Source: an uncultured Sulfurovum sp. | GTDB lineage: Bacteria > Campylobacterota > Campylobacteria > Campylobacterales > Sulfurovaceae | Reading direction: 5' to 3' | Assembly (NCBI GenBank): GCA_947311605.1 | Contig: CAMZLC010000022.1 | Span: 1 to 45,818, forward strand | DNA length: 45,818 bases | Part shown: piece after piece, positions 6,751 to 15,040 of the stretch | How positions within the stretch are numbered: position 1 is the stretch's first letter | Layout: the number at the start of each line of letters is the position of its first letter | Program-made: the position numbers and the translations under genes | The notes under the pieces: model-generated | Seen by the model: the letters and a program-made list of their open reading frames with translations, nothing else | Told to the model about the DNA's origin: nothing | Databases searched by the model: none

Positions 6751-9459
6751 CTAATCCTTTATATTTGGTTCGATATTTGGCACATCTCTTTTTTTGTATG
6801 CCAGTACAGCTATGGTAACAATGACTGCCACCATATAGTAGATAAAGTCTGGTATCTCTGGACTTGAGCCTGGTGCCGCATATGAGTGCATCCCTGTCAA
6901 GTAGTAATTAACACCAAAGTAGGTCATCATGATAGAGAAGAATGCAAATACAGACGCGACTGATAACACATAGATACTATTGAGTTTTGGTATCAGTCTG
7001 AGATGCAGCACGATCGTATATACCACGATAGAGACAAGTGCCCAAGTCTCTTTGGGATCCCAGCCCCAATACCTTCCCCAGCTCTCATTTGCCCATATCC
7101 CGCCAAAAAAGTTCCCTACGGTCAGCATCGCCAGACCTATGATAAGGCTGATCTCATTGATCGCTGTGATATATCTGATCTGCTCGTTGATCCTCTCTCT
7201 ATTTGCCTTGCTTTTAAATACCATCAGCACCAAGCTCATCAACCCTAGCATAAAACCAAGCCCCAGAAATCCATAGCTTGCCGTGATGACCGAAACATGT
7301 ACGCTAAGCCAGTATGATTTTAGTACTGGTACCAGATTTGTCATCTGCGGGTTGATGAAGCTCAAGTGTGCCACAAGCATAATGACTGCCGTAAGCAGTA
7401 ATGAAGTAGCAAGTGCCAGCATCGATTTCCTAAACACTGCGAAACCTGCAAGCATGGTTGACCAACCTATATAGACCAAGGATTCATAAGAGTTACTCCA
7501 GGGTTCGTGCCCAGATATATACCACCTGAGGCCCAAGGCGACGGTGTGAATCACAAGTGCCACCGTGAACAAAATAATGATAAGATTCTCCCACATTTTA
7601 CTTCTTTTCCCCGTAAAAATAGAGAAAAATGCTGTCACGAGTGTCAGCAAACCTAGCACGAAATAGAAGACAAACAGGTTCTTGAACAGATCCAGTTTAT
7701 TATAGAGTACCTCCAGCTTTATTTTGATATTGGAGGGGACAATCTCTGGCGCATACTTTTTCTGTATCCCTTTGATTTTCGAGAGGGAGGTATTGGCCTG
7801 CTCCCAACTGTTTGTCTGTAATGCATTGTATACCTCTTCCAGATAAGCAAAGAGCAACGTTCTGGTCTCCTTGTCGATCATTGGATTTTCCATGGCACTG
7901 TTGAGATCTAGCCACTTCTGATCCATTGCTCCCGCCAAAGGAACAAACTTAAACAGCACCCCTTTGTAGGTAAGATATGCAACATTTAGCCTCTCGTCCA
8001 ACTTGATGACATCGCGCGCGAATGTCCCTCTTTTTGATTCTGCTGTTCTATTTGCTTTGTCTACTTTCTTGGATAGCCTGTAGAAACCCTCTTTATCATA
8101 AAGGTCCGAGAAAGAGAGATACTTTCTCTCCTTGTCTACCTTCAGGTACTTTTTGATATTGGGATCCTTGATCTTGATCATTGGGATTTTCTGCCATGTT
8201 TTTGGGTCAATAAGCATACCCAGCATGACCTGTTCAGCACTGAGCCCATAGAGACTGCTTTTGCCTGATATTTTATGCAAGATATCTATGGCCTCTGTAT
8301 TGAGGGGTTTGATTCTGCCACCAAAATCCTGTATGAGAAGCTTGCCAAACTCTTTGGCGTGCGCCGATGAATTTTTTTGGAAATTCTTGAGATATGCCTC
8401 CTGTAACGGCGTTATCGATGATGCCCGCAGGGGAGACACAGTGGTCAATAGGGAAAATATTAGCAACAAAGAGAGGGGACTGTTTTTGAGAAAATCCCTC
8501 AGTGTTTCAAATCGACTACCCCGGGTAAAGAAGCTGAGCATAAAGCCGAGCGTCAAGACAAAATAGGCGAAATAGGTAGGCCACTTGCCGGGATCTCTAT
8601 TGACCTCTAGTATCGTGCCTCTCTCGTCCTTGTCATAGGAGGACTGGAAAAGTTTATACTCTTTATAGGTCAAAGGGTGGTTCATGTATATTTCATAGGG
8701 CATCTCAAGCTCTTTGCCCTCATCCAGCAGAACCACATCACTGGAGTAGGAGGAGGGACTCCGTGAGCCGGGGTATCTCTCGAGCTTGAAGTCCTTCAGC
8801 TTAATAGAAAAAGGCAGCTGTTTGAGTTTCGCACCCCATACAATAAGGAATTTCTTGTCTTTGAGGGTTACTTCTGCCGGCGGCTGTATCCAGCCTCTGC
8901 CTCCATCAACAGAGACCGTCTTCTCCTCGCCATCGTAAAATACTTTTATACTCAACCTGTCAAGTCTACCATCGAATTTGGGGAGATAATCGAGATAAGA
9001 TATGGTGATTTTTGTGCCGTTTATATCAAAGTCATATGCAAAATGATTGTCTCCAATGTGCGCAAGGGAGAGCTGTCTATCCACGATAGTTTCACCTAGT
9101 TGTATTTGCAGATATGGCTTTGTGGTAATCATATGGTCTTCACTCATACCCTCCCTGATATGTATCACGCCCTCCTCGCCCATATACCTGGTCATGCCTG
9201 CTGCTATCAAAATAAAGATAAATGCGATATGGAACAGGAATATGCCAAATTTTTTATACATAGCCGTCCTGATGATGACGCCGATCATCAGGACGGCGAG
9301 TAGCACCATGACCAGCTCAAACCATTTGGCTGCATATACTGCCTTCCAGGCAGTCTGCGTATCATACATACTCTCTAAAAATGTGGCAATTCCGGACGCT
9401 GCCCCAAACACAAACAATAGTGTCACCACATAGGGGGTAGAGAATAGCTTTTTAAGCAT
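6751..9459 (-). CDS. ccsA1: Fused CcsBA-type cytochrome c synthase, CcsA1-like
   Basis: 902 residues, the usual length of the fused CcsB-CcsA heme lyases of Campylobacterota. The N-terminal half is a ResB/CcsB part with three membrane segments, a large periplasmic domain and a fourth segment before residue 350. The C-terminal CcsA half has multiple helices and the heme-handling WWD motif WGRYWGWDPKETW (about 794-806). The enzyme attaches heme to apocytochromes in the periplasm. In Wolinella one of three such enzymes, CcsA1, is dedicated to the CX15CH heme site of MccA. MccA here has that same motif and sits in the same operon, so CcsA1 is the natural call. The start at 9459 has AAGG six bases upstream; the ATG 21 bases earlier has none. 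Confidence 0.88.
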   Translation of the reverse strand: MLKKLFSTPYVVTLLFVFGAASGIATFLESMYDTQTAWKAVYAAKWFELVMVLLAVLMIGVIIRTAMYKKFGIFLFHIAFIFILIAAGMTRYMGEEGVIHIREGMSEDHMITTKPYLQIQLGETIVDRQLSLAHIGDNHFAYDFDINGTKITISYLDYLPKFDGRLDRLSIKVFYDGEEKTVSVDGGRGWIQPPAEVTLKDKKFLIVWGAKLKQLPFSIKLKDFKLERYPGSRSPSSYSSDVVLLDEGKELEMPYEIYMNHPLTYKEYKLFQSSYDKDERGTILEVNRDPGKWPTYFAYFVLTLGFMLSFFTRGSRFETLRDFLKNSPLSLLLIFSLLTTVSPLRASSITPLQEAYLKNFQKNSSAHAKEFGKLLIQDFGGRIKPLNTEAIDILHKISGKSSLYGLSAEQVMLGMLIDPKTWQKIPMIKIKDPNIKKYLKVDKERKYLSFSDLYDKEGFYRLSKKVDKANRTAESKRGTFARDVIKLDERLNVAYLTYKGVLFKFVPLAGAMDQKWLDLNSAMENPMIDKETRTLLFAYLEEVYNALQTNSWEQANTSLSKIKGIQKKYAPEIVPSNIKIKLEVLYNKLDLFKNLFVFYFVLGLLTLVTAFFSIFTGKRSKMWENLIIILFTVALVIHTVALGLRWYISGHEPWSNSYESLVYIGWSTMLAGFAVFRKSMLALATSLLLTAVIMLVAHLSFINPQMTNLVPVLKSYWLSVHVSVITASYGFLGLGFMLGLMSLVLMVFKSKANRERINEQIRYITAINEISLIIGLAMLTVGNFFGGIWANESWGRYWGWDPKETWALVSIVVYTIVLHLRLIPKLNSIYVLSVASVFAFFSIMMTYFGVNYYLTGMHSYAAPGSSPEIPDFIYYMVAVIVTIAVLAYKKRDVPNIEPNIKD

Positions 9460-9489
9460 TGTAAACCTTTTTCTTTTCATATCTATATG

Positions 9490-9993
9490 TTAAGTCTCAC
9501 CATCTCTTGCACCATCGCAAAAGCAATAGCACAAAATACGTCCTAATGGCAAAATCTTAAATATTTCAGGTTTCATTTGAAACCAACTCTGTACTGTGTC
9601 AAATGGAGTTCTGACTTTCAGTTCATTCCTTAGAGACCCATGTCTTCTATTGATGTTGTAGTATATCAAGAATTAGTTTAAATCCTTTTCAACCTCTTCT
9701 GTATTTACATAATCCTCGGCTTTAATGGTAGCATTTTTAATCGTACCATTGGTTTGAGGGCATATGGAGCTGATACCAACTATAGTATCAGTTAAATCAT
9801 CCAATTCCATCCATGTTAATGTTCGTACCGCGCGTATAATCTCTTTATATTTGGCTACTGTTTTGACATAACATTGTACTTGTTTGCCAACTCAACATTT
9901 GTGGGGCTACCCTTGAGGGGATAAATCTGATTGTAGTATCATGCTTCTTATGTGAGAATTCGTTTTTGCATGAGAGCGATAGACTTGTGACAT
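9490..9993 (-). pseudogene. Decayed IS481-like transposase with internal deletion
   Basis: In the minus frames an N-terminus reads MSQVYRSHAKTNSHIR, then, after frame changes, an HTH-like stretch ELANKYNVMSKTVAKYK, then IRAVRTLTWMELDDLTDTI. It jumps directly to the integrase C-terminus (CPQTNGTIKNATIKAEDY, an in-frame TAA near 9674, then YYNINRRHGSLRNELKV and QSWFQMKPEIF). The catalytic core is missing. The organisation is that of IS481-family transposases with an rve domain. It lies inside the mcc operon between mccD and ccsA1, so it is an old insertion that shrank without breaking neighbouring genes. No clear terminal inverted repeats were found. Confidence 0.75.
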
Positions 9994-10004
9994 ATTTTAA
10001 ATCC

Positions 10005-10174
10005 TTATTTGCTTGTAAAGATTTTACTATTATCCTGCCAAGCTATCACTTTTGCTTCTTGAACTAGGCGACCATAACGTGGTGAAACTGGACAATTAAA
10101 TATTTCAGATTTCGCTAGAAACCAACTCTGGGCTGCACCAAATGACACAGGACACCACGATATTTTTGTCTCTT
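10005..10174 (-). pseudogene. Second transposase C-terminal fragment
   Basis: Directly after the mccD stop, the minus strand reads AAQSWFLAKSEIFNC and ends AWQDNSKIFTSK. The first part matches the tail of the neighbouring relic (VQSWFQMKPEIF), and the DNA at about 10098-10150 aligns with about 9556-9610 (both contain TTAAATATTTCAG and GAAACCAACTCTG). It is therefore a second, diverged copy of the same transposase 3' end, from a repeated insertion or a local duplication. No start or catalytic part remains. Confidence 0.55.
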
Positions 10175-11158
10175 CTAGTGTATCCCGAATGTTTGTCCGC
10201 CGTAGAGAAGAAAAAGCCTCAAAGAGAGTACTCCAAGTAGCGTAGAGATACCCGATGCATACATGGTGAAGCTGGAGTGCGCCACCTTGTGCCCAAAGAG
10301 GAAGTTGAGAGAAAGGGGTACGCCAAACCCTACACCTACTACGCCGCCCCAGAAAAGGTATGCCCATTGGCTCCGGGTGACATCAAAAGCCGCCATTGCC
10401 TCTTTTTGGTAGTCGTTGCCAAGGACGAGGGAAACAATTAACATGGCAATCAGTAAAATCTCCAAAAACATCACCGGCCACTCTATTCTGTGCAGCAGAC
10501 CCTCATCAAAGGTCGATGGGTTCACCCTATAGTACCCTGCCGTAAGCAATCTGGTGGCTGCCACACCTGCTGCAAGTCCGGAGACCAGAAACAGAATAGG
10601 GAGCACTGCCGTATTAAGCAGCGGAAAGCGTATCAGTACCGAGATCAGAAACCCCGTATAAGCACAGATCACGATCGCGAAAAATATCGTAATAAACTCT
10701 ATATAAGGTCTAAACCTTTTGAGTATATTGATCACTATGGTCAACATGGTATGCACGAAAGAAATCTTGATCTTGGTCTGAAAAAAGTCCTTAATCTCCT
10801 CCTCAAGTGCCATTAAAAATACCATGAGTGTCAAGGGTATGTAGAGAGATATGGCCGCCACACCAATAGACATCACCGATGTGAAGTTGTAGTTGATTAA
10901 GATCTTCCAAAAGTATAATGGTCTATGAAGATCGGCTACCAGGAAAACCATACCAAAGGCTATTGTACTAAAGCCGATAATAGCGGCTCCCTTCAAAAGT
11001 CCTGTATTTTCTTTGTTTTTCGAATAATGCCTTCTAACCAGCGCGACTATCAGTGCACCACCGGACATACCGGCAAGCACCAAATAGACACCGATCATCC
11101 AGCCCCAAATAACATGGCCATGAGAGAAGCCCTCTGTAAAATCAATCATCATCTCCAT
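10175..11158 (-). CDS. mccD: NrfD/PsrC-family quinol dehydrogenase membrane subunit, MccD-like
   Basis: 327 residues with about eight to nine hydrophobic helices and an NrfD-like N-terminus (HGHVIWGWMIGVYLVLAGMS). NrfD/PsrC proteins bind menaquinol in the membrane and pass electrons to a periplasmic FeS partner. The FeS gene immediately upstream ends two bases away, and both follow an octaheme cytochrome gene, matching the Wolinella mccABCD order, in which MccCD is the menaquinol dehydrogenase for MccA. The ATG at 11158 has AGGGGG six bases upstream, so the longer frame is not used. The gene abuts transposase debris; the last residues (QTFGIH) may have been altered by that event. Confidence 0.9.
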   Translation of the reverse strand: MEMMIDFTEGFSHGHVIWGWMIGVYLVLAGMSGGALIVALVRRHYSKNKENTGLLKGAAIIGFSTIAFGMVFLVADLHRPLYFWKILINYNFTSVMSIGVAAISLYIPLTLMVFLMALEEEIKDFFQTKIKISFVHTMLTIVINILKRFRPYIEFITIFFAIVICAYTGFLISVLIRFPLLNTAVLPILFLVSGLAAGVAATRLLTAGYYRVNPSTFDEGLLHRIEWPVMFLEILLIAMLIVSLVLGNDYQKEAMAAFDVTRSQWAYLFWGGVVGVGFGVPLSLNFLFGHKVAHSSFTMYASGISTLLGVLSLRLFLLYGGQTFGIH

Positions 11159-11159
11159 G

Positions 11160-11834
11160 CTACACCCCCTGCTTGACAGCGGGTACATATCTCAAACTTG
11201 GCTTCGTGCCCAGTTCTGGTCTCTGCCTGACGGTATCTTTGATGCTGAGTATTCTCGATATGGTTGATTTGGGGTCATTCATGTCACCAAATACCAAGGC
11301 ATCATATTTGCAGGCTTCCACACAGCCTGGCTGAAGTCCTTTTTTGAGTCTCGTCTCCAAACAGAAGTCACAATTTTCCGCCATATTGGTCTCTTCGTTG
11401 ATAAACCTGACATCATAAGGACAAGCCACGATACAGTAGGCACACCCGATACAGTCATCCCCGTTCATAGTAACGACATCCAGCAGCGAGTCCTTGTGGC
11501 ATGCAGCCGTAGGACATACAGCTACACACGGTGCCTCTTCGCACTGCTGACAGGAGACTCTGACAAATCTCCTCGCCTTTACATTGTCTGGATCTGTTCT
11601 GTCCTGAATGATCATTCTGTTTTGTGCTGCCGGCACCAGATTGACGCTATGGCAGGCACTTTCACATTCTGCGCAGCCCACACACTTGGTCTGATCGTAG
11701 ATCATAGACAGGTGCTGCTTGGGCTCGACACGCCTCTTCTCTTCGGAGGATAGCGCATATCCACCTGTGGCAAGTGCCATAGAACCTATTCCTAGACTTT
11801 TCAGAAATCCTCTTCTTTCTTTACTGCTACTCAT
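11160..11834 (-). CDS. mccC: Tat-exported four-cluster ferredoxin, MccC/NrfC-like
   Basis: 224 residues. The N-terminus ERRGFLKSLGIGSMALATGG is a twin-arginine signal, so the folded FeS protein is exported to the periplasm. Cysteine motifs typical of NrfC/PsrB/DmsB proteins follow: CVGCAECESAC, CQQCEEAPC with CP, CIGCAYCIVACP, and a CDFC group with CVEAC, enough for four [4Fe-4S] clusters. It would relay electrons from the membrane NrfD-type subunit encoded next to it to the octaheme reductase. The spacing to mccD is minimal (stop and start two bases apart), consistent with a tightly coupled complex. A generic NrfC name is the alternative; the operon context favours MccC. Confidence 0.9.
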   Translation of the reverse strand: MSSSKERRGFLKSLGIGSMALATGGYALSSEEKRRVEPKQHLSMIYDQTKCVGCAECESACHSVNLVPAAQNRMIIQDRTDPDNVKARRFVRVSCQQCEEAPCVAVCPTAACHKDSLLDVVTMNGDDCIGCAYCIVACPYDVRFINEETNMAENCDFCLETRLKKGLQPGCVEACKYDALVFGDMNDPKSTISRILSIKDTVRQRPELGTKPSLRYVPAVKQGV

Positions 11835-11879
11835 ACTCTTCCTCCACTACAACAGCTATTACTCATCCAGAAACAGTGC

Positions 11880-12662
11880 CTATTTCTTCAGGCTCTGAGG
11901 CTTGGTCTTGTTGCTGTCTATTTTTACATCCGCCTTCTGATGCGCCATTTTTTTAAACTCGCCAGGCGACATCACCTTCAACAATTCCACCTCAAAAATC
12001 ACAACGGCATTTGGCGGGATATCTGCCACACCGTCCTCTTTGTATGCGAGCTCTGATGGAATCACCAGTTTGTATTTTGATCCCTCTTTCATCAGCAAAA
12101 GCCCCTCTTTGAGACCATCTATGATATTGATCATCGAGAGGTGTGCCGGCGCTTTTCTTTTGTAGGTATCGTCAAATACCGTACCGTCTATGAGTTTTGC
12201 CTGATAGTTCAGCATGACGATGCTCTCTGCCTGGACACTGCCTCCACTTCCCTCTTTGAGTACCTCATACTGGAGTCCTGATTTTGTTGTCTTGACCCCT
12301 TTTTTTATCCTATGCTCTGCAAGATATTTTTTGCCTGCCTCCAGCGTCTCTTTCTTCAGCTTCTCTAGCTTGGCTTTTTGAAGCTTATTGAGATTGTCGG
12401 CTCTGAGGTTCAGGTAGGATATGGTTTCGTTGTCGTCCATAGTAGATTTGCCCCTCAAGGCATCACCAAATCCCTGTATCAGCCTGTCAATATCTGTCTT
12501 GACGCCTAATTTATCTTGCCTGATGACCTGGTTGAGTATATGACTACCTGTAGTAACCCCGATAGCATACGACTCCTGTTTGAGATCAGCCTTTAGTCCT
12601 GCGGCATACCCATTTGCACCAAGTGATAGAATAAAAAAAGAGCTCAAAATACACTTTTTCAT
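11880..12662 (-). CDS. mccB: Periplasmic FKBP-type peptidyl-prolyl cis-trans isomerase, MccB-like
   Basis: 260 residues. A signal peptide (MKKCILSSFFILSLGANGYA) is followed by a helical FKBP N-terminal dimerisation-type domain (about 25-130) and a C-terminal FKBP fold (about 135-235) with VMLNYQAKLIDGTVFDDTY and IPPNAVVIFEVELLKV. A charged tail ends SLKK. It resembles Mip/FklB proteins. The Wolinella mcc cluster encodes a prolyl isomerase, MccB, right after mccA, exactly this order, suggesting assistance in folding the heme-loaded reductase. The start at 12662 has AAGGA seven bases upstream; the longer frame has no signal. Confidence 0.88.
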   Translation of the reverse strand: MKKCILSSFFILSLGANGYAAGLKADLKQESYAIGVTTGSHILNQVIRQDKLGVKTDIDRLIQGFGDALRGKSTMDDNETISYLNLRADNLNKLQKAKLEKLKKETLEAGKKYLAEHRIKKGVKTTKSGLQYEVLKEGSGGSVQAESIVMLNYQAKLIDGTVFDDTYKRKAPAHLSMINIIDGLKEGLLLMKEGSKYKLVIPSELAYKEDGVADIPPNAVVIFEVELLKVMSPGEFKKMAHQKADVKIDSNKTKPQSLKK

Positions 12663-12746
12663 CAATGAATCCTTATTGTTTGATGCAGAACCATACATTG
12701 TGTATGATCCTGCGTTGATAGATAACGCTGTATGACCGGTTATCTG

Positions 12747-14891
12747 TTAGTCCGCTGCATGCTTCTGCAGAATATCTCCAGCCATATCTACATAAGACTT
12801 GGCTGCTTCCAATTTTCTCTTGGTAAACTTAAATCCGTGCATACCCCATGAACCGTCTTTCTTGACAAGATCCAGTGTGGCTTGGGCTTTCTCGGTCAGC
12901 TCGTTGATTCTAGCTCTGTCGGCAACCTGAAGCTCTGTAGTCTCGAGAAGTGCATAGATGCCCTTAATCGCTACATTGACCTCTTTGTAGAGTGCCTTCA
13001 CAGGTTTTTGCCATCCCATGACTTCGTCATAGACTCTCTGCTGATCTTCAAAGTGAAGCGTCTTCTTGAGTTTTGACTGAGCCACACTGTGACAGCCTTG
13101 ATTCTCTTCTAGGTCTCTATCTGCCCAAGAGGTTTTTCCACATGCCCACATCAAGTCGATGAAGTTGTGTCCCTTCTCATCTTTGGCTACATACCAGTTC
13201 TTGTATTTTTTAGGTACCTGCTGCTCTCTTGCTGCACCTGGAGGCGGGTTAAGCGTTTTCTTCTTGGGATCGACCAGAATCTTCCAGATATGTGATCTTC
13301 TCTGGGTATCAAATCCTCCATGATCTTGGTATTGTGCCGCATACCAATTTTCACAACTCATAATATAAGGCATATGACACGCCTGACAATTCACTTTGGA
13401 GTGTGTATCTTTTGTATTGTTGGCAATATAGGCTGCCTCTTTATGACAAGATGCACAATTTTTTCTAATAGCTGGTTTCGTATAGAATGTACTTAGATAG
13501 TCACCTGTATCTTGATATACACCACCTTTTGTAATATGGTTCACACCATTTTTCTTCTCATTGTAGTGCGCATAGCCAGTGACATCGTGAGGATCATGAC
13601 ACGTTGTACATCTCATACCTGCATCATAGTGTGCTGTGAAGTATGACTGCGAACCTTCGGTACCACAACCAGGACCCGCTGATTTAAATTTGGAAGTAAG
13701 ACCGAGCTCGGCTGCTTTTCTTCTAAGATCTGGATTTTTAGATTTTCTAAACTTCTCCGCCAAGAATGGTCTGAAGCTAAATCTCTGGTGACATCTCTCA
13801 CAGTTGGATGTCAGTAGACCTTTGCCGCCCTCTAGGTGTCCGCCTGCTCCGTGACACTCTTCACAAGAGATACCCTTGGAGACCGTATGGTCATGTAGTA
13901 CCTTTGGATTGCCCAGTGCGCTATAGAACTCTTCTTTGGTTTTAAAATCAAACTTGAAGGGGTGACAAACTTGACAATAAGATGAAGATGCTTGAACCTG
14001 CATAGATTTTTTGTATCTGGCAGCATAAGAAGCTAGACCTCGTACATAACCACTATTGTCACCATACTCCTCAAGCGTAACAGGGAAGTTGGGAACATAT
14101 TTTCGAATCTTTTTTGCCATTGCGGGTGTCAGGTCGTTTGCCCAGGTTCTCTGAAACTGATTTGAGCCTGCCACTACCGTACCTGTTCCATCATCAAGCG
14201 TACCATCTACGATGTGGTAAGTACCACGAAGAAGGTATTTATCAAAGTATCCCAACTTCGTTCTGAGATGTCCTACAGTACAATAGATGCTTTCAGGATT
14301 AAGTCCCTTAGGAAGTATAGAAGCGGTGTTTGTGCCAAATACAGATGATTTGAGATCATTGCCTACCTCTGGATGCTCTCCTGGGAATCTAATTGTTGAT
14401 GAGTGTCGTGATCTGCTCCACTTTTCATACTGTGCAGCATGACACTCACCACATTTCTTTGGTCCTATGAACTTATTTGGGAAGATTAGTGTATCTTGCG
14501 CAGGAAGACGATACATAGTTGATGTCAACCCTTTTCTCTTGCTGTACTTTTGAAATTCATTTCCATTACCAGCATGGAGCATCTCATGTCCACGATCTCC
14601 TGTAACTAACTTACCTACAACTTTTCCCTTTGGTAAATAGGTTGTGAAGATAGGGTGATGTTTGAATATCCAATCATATCTCTCTTTCTCTGTTACAATA
14701 GAGTCTTGCAGAGAATACACACCTCTGGACTCCATCGTTCCCTTCGGGTCAGCAATCACCTCAAGCGCGTCCTTGCTCATAGTGATCATGCCAGGAACTG
14801 GGCTCTTTGTCTCTCCTGAAGCCATCAGGCTCGTTACAGAAGAGAGACTAAGCAACAATGCCATACAGGCGGTTCGTTTCCATGTCTTCAT
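12747..14891 (-). CDS. mccA: Octaheme cytochrome c sulfite reductase, MccA-like
   Basis: 714 residues with a signal peptide (MKTWKRTACMALLLSLSS). Seven CX2CH heme motifs are visible at C147, C306, C343, C364, C428, C479 and C502, plus one CX15CH from C584 to C600-H601, so eight hemes. The CX15CH site is the hallmark of MccA, the respiratory sulfite reductase first studied in Wolinella, and needs a dedicated heme lyase (CcsA1, encoded downstream). MccA has a heme-Cu(I) active site with two cysteine copper ligands; the non-heme cysteines C409 and C513 here are the obvious candidates, with C204 in CTVGH as a further free cysteine. The product would be sulfide in the periplasm. Start: ATG at 14891 with AAGGAG six bases upstream. 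Confidence 0.93.
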   Translation of the reverse strand: MKTWKRTACMALLLSLSSVTSLMASGETKSPVPGMITMSKDALEVIADPKGTMESRGVYSLQDSIVTEKERYDWIFKHHPIFTTYLPKGKVVGKLVTGDRGHEMLHAGNGNEFQKYSKRKGLTSTMYRLPAQDTLIFPNKFIGPKKCGECHAAQYEKWSRSRHSSTIRFPGEHPEVGNDLKSSVFGTNTASILPKGLNPESIYCTVGHLRTKLGYFDKYLLRGTYHIVDGTLDDGTGTVVAGSNQFQRTWANDLTPAMAKKIRKYVPNFPVTLEEYGDNSGYVRGLASYAARYKKSMQVQASSSYCQVCHPFKFDFKTKEEFYSALGNPKVLHDHTVSKGISCEECHGAGGHLEGGKGLLTSNCERCHQRFSFRPFLAEKFRKSKNPDLRRKAAELGLTSKFKSAGPGCGTEGSQSYFTAHYDAGMRCTTCHDPHDVTGYAHYNEKKNGVNHITKGGVYQDTGDYLSTFYTKPAIRKNCASCHKEAAYIANNTKDTHSKVNCQACHMPYIMSCENWYAAQYQDHGGFDTQRRSHIWKILVDPKKKTLNPPPGAAREQQVPKKYKNWYVAKDEKGHNFIDLMWACGKTSWADRDLEENQGCHSVAQSKLKKTLHFEDQQRVYDEVMGWQKPVKALYKEVNVAIKGIYALLETTELQVADRARINELTEKAQATLDLVKKDGSWGMHGFKFTKRKLEAAKSYVDMAGDILQKHAAD

Positions 14892-14968
14892 TTTGTCTCC
14901 TTTTTTTTGATGCGGCAAGCACGAAAGATCCCAAGACATAAGATCTCCGAAAACCCCACCTACATGCA

Positions 14969-15003
14969 ATTCTAGCATCTAAGAGGGGGGGAATAGGGGG
15001 GGG
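14969..15003 (-). promoter_or_regulatory. mcc operon promoter with paired C-runs
   Basis: On the coding strand two C-runs of 8 (15003-14996) and 7 (14991-14985) are centred about 11-12 bases apart. Ten bases later comes a -10-like TAGAAT (14974-14969), about 78 bases before the mccA ATG. No -35 box is seen; the proximal C-run takes its place. The same layout occurs before four other operons of this module. It is inferred to be the operator of one regulator, probably of the OmpR class. Confidence 0.65.
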
Positions 15004-15040
15004 AAGTGCATAGGGCAGGAAAAAAGATCTCTGAGCAATG

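Noticed and set aside
10175-10367. Reading frame of 120 residues starting at 10367 on the minus strand
   Set aside because: Its first half is only a shadow of mccD; just the part below 10174 has meaning, as a transposase fragment.
12747-14891. Hydroxylamine oxidoreductase or nitrite reductase (Hao/OTR type octaheme)
   Set aside because: The CX15CH motif and the mccB-C-D-ccsA1 order point to MccA; there is no HaoC/NrfH-like partner.
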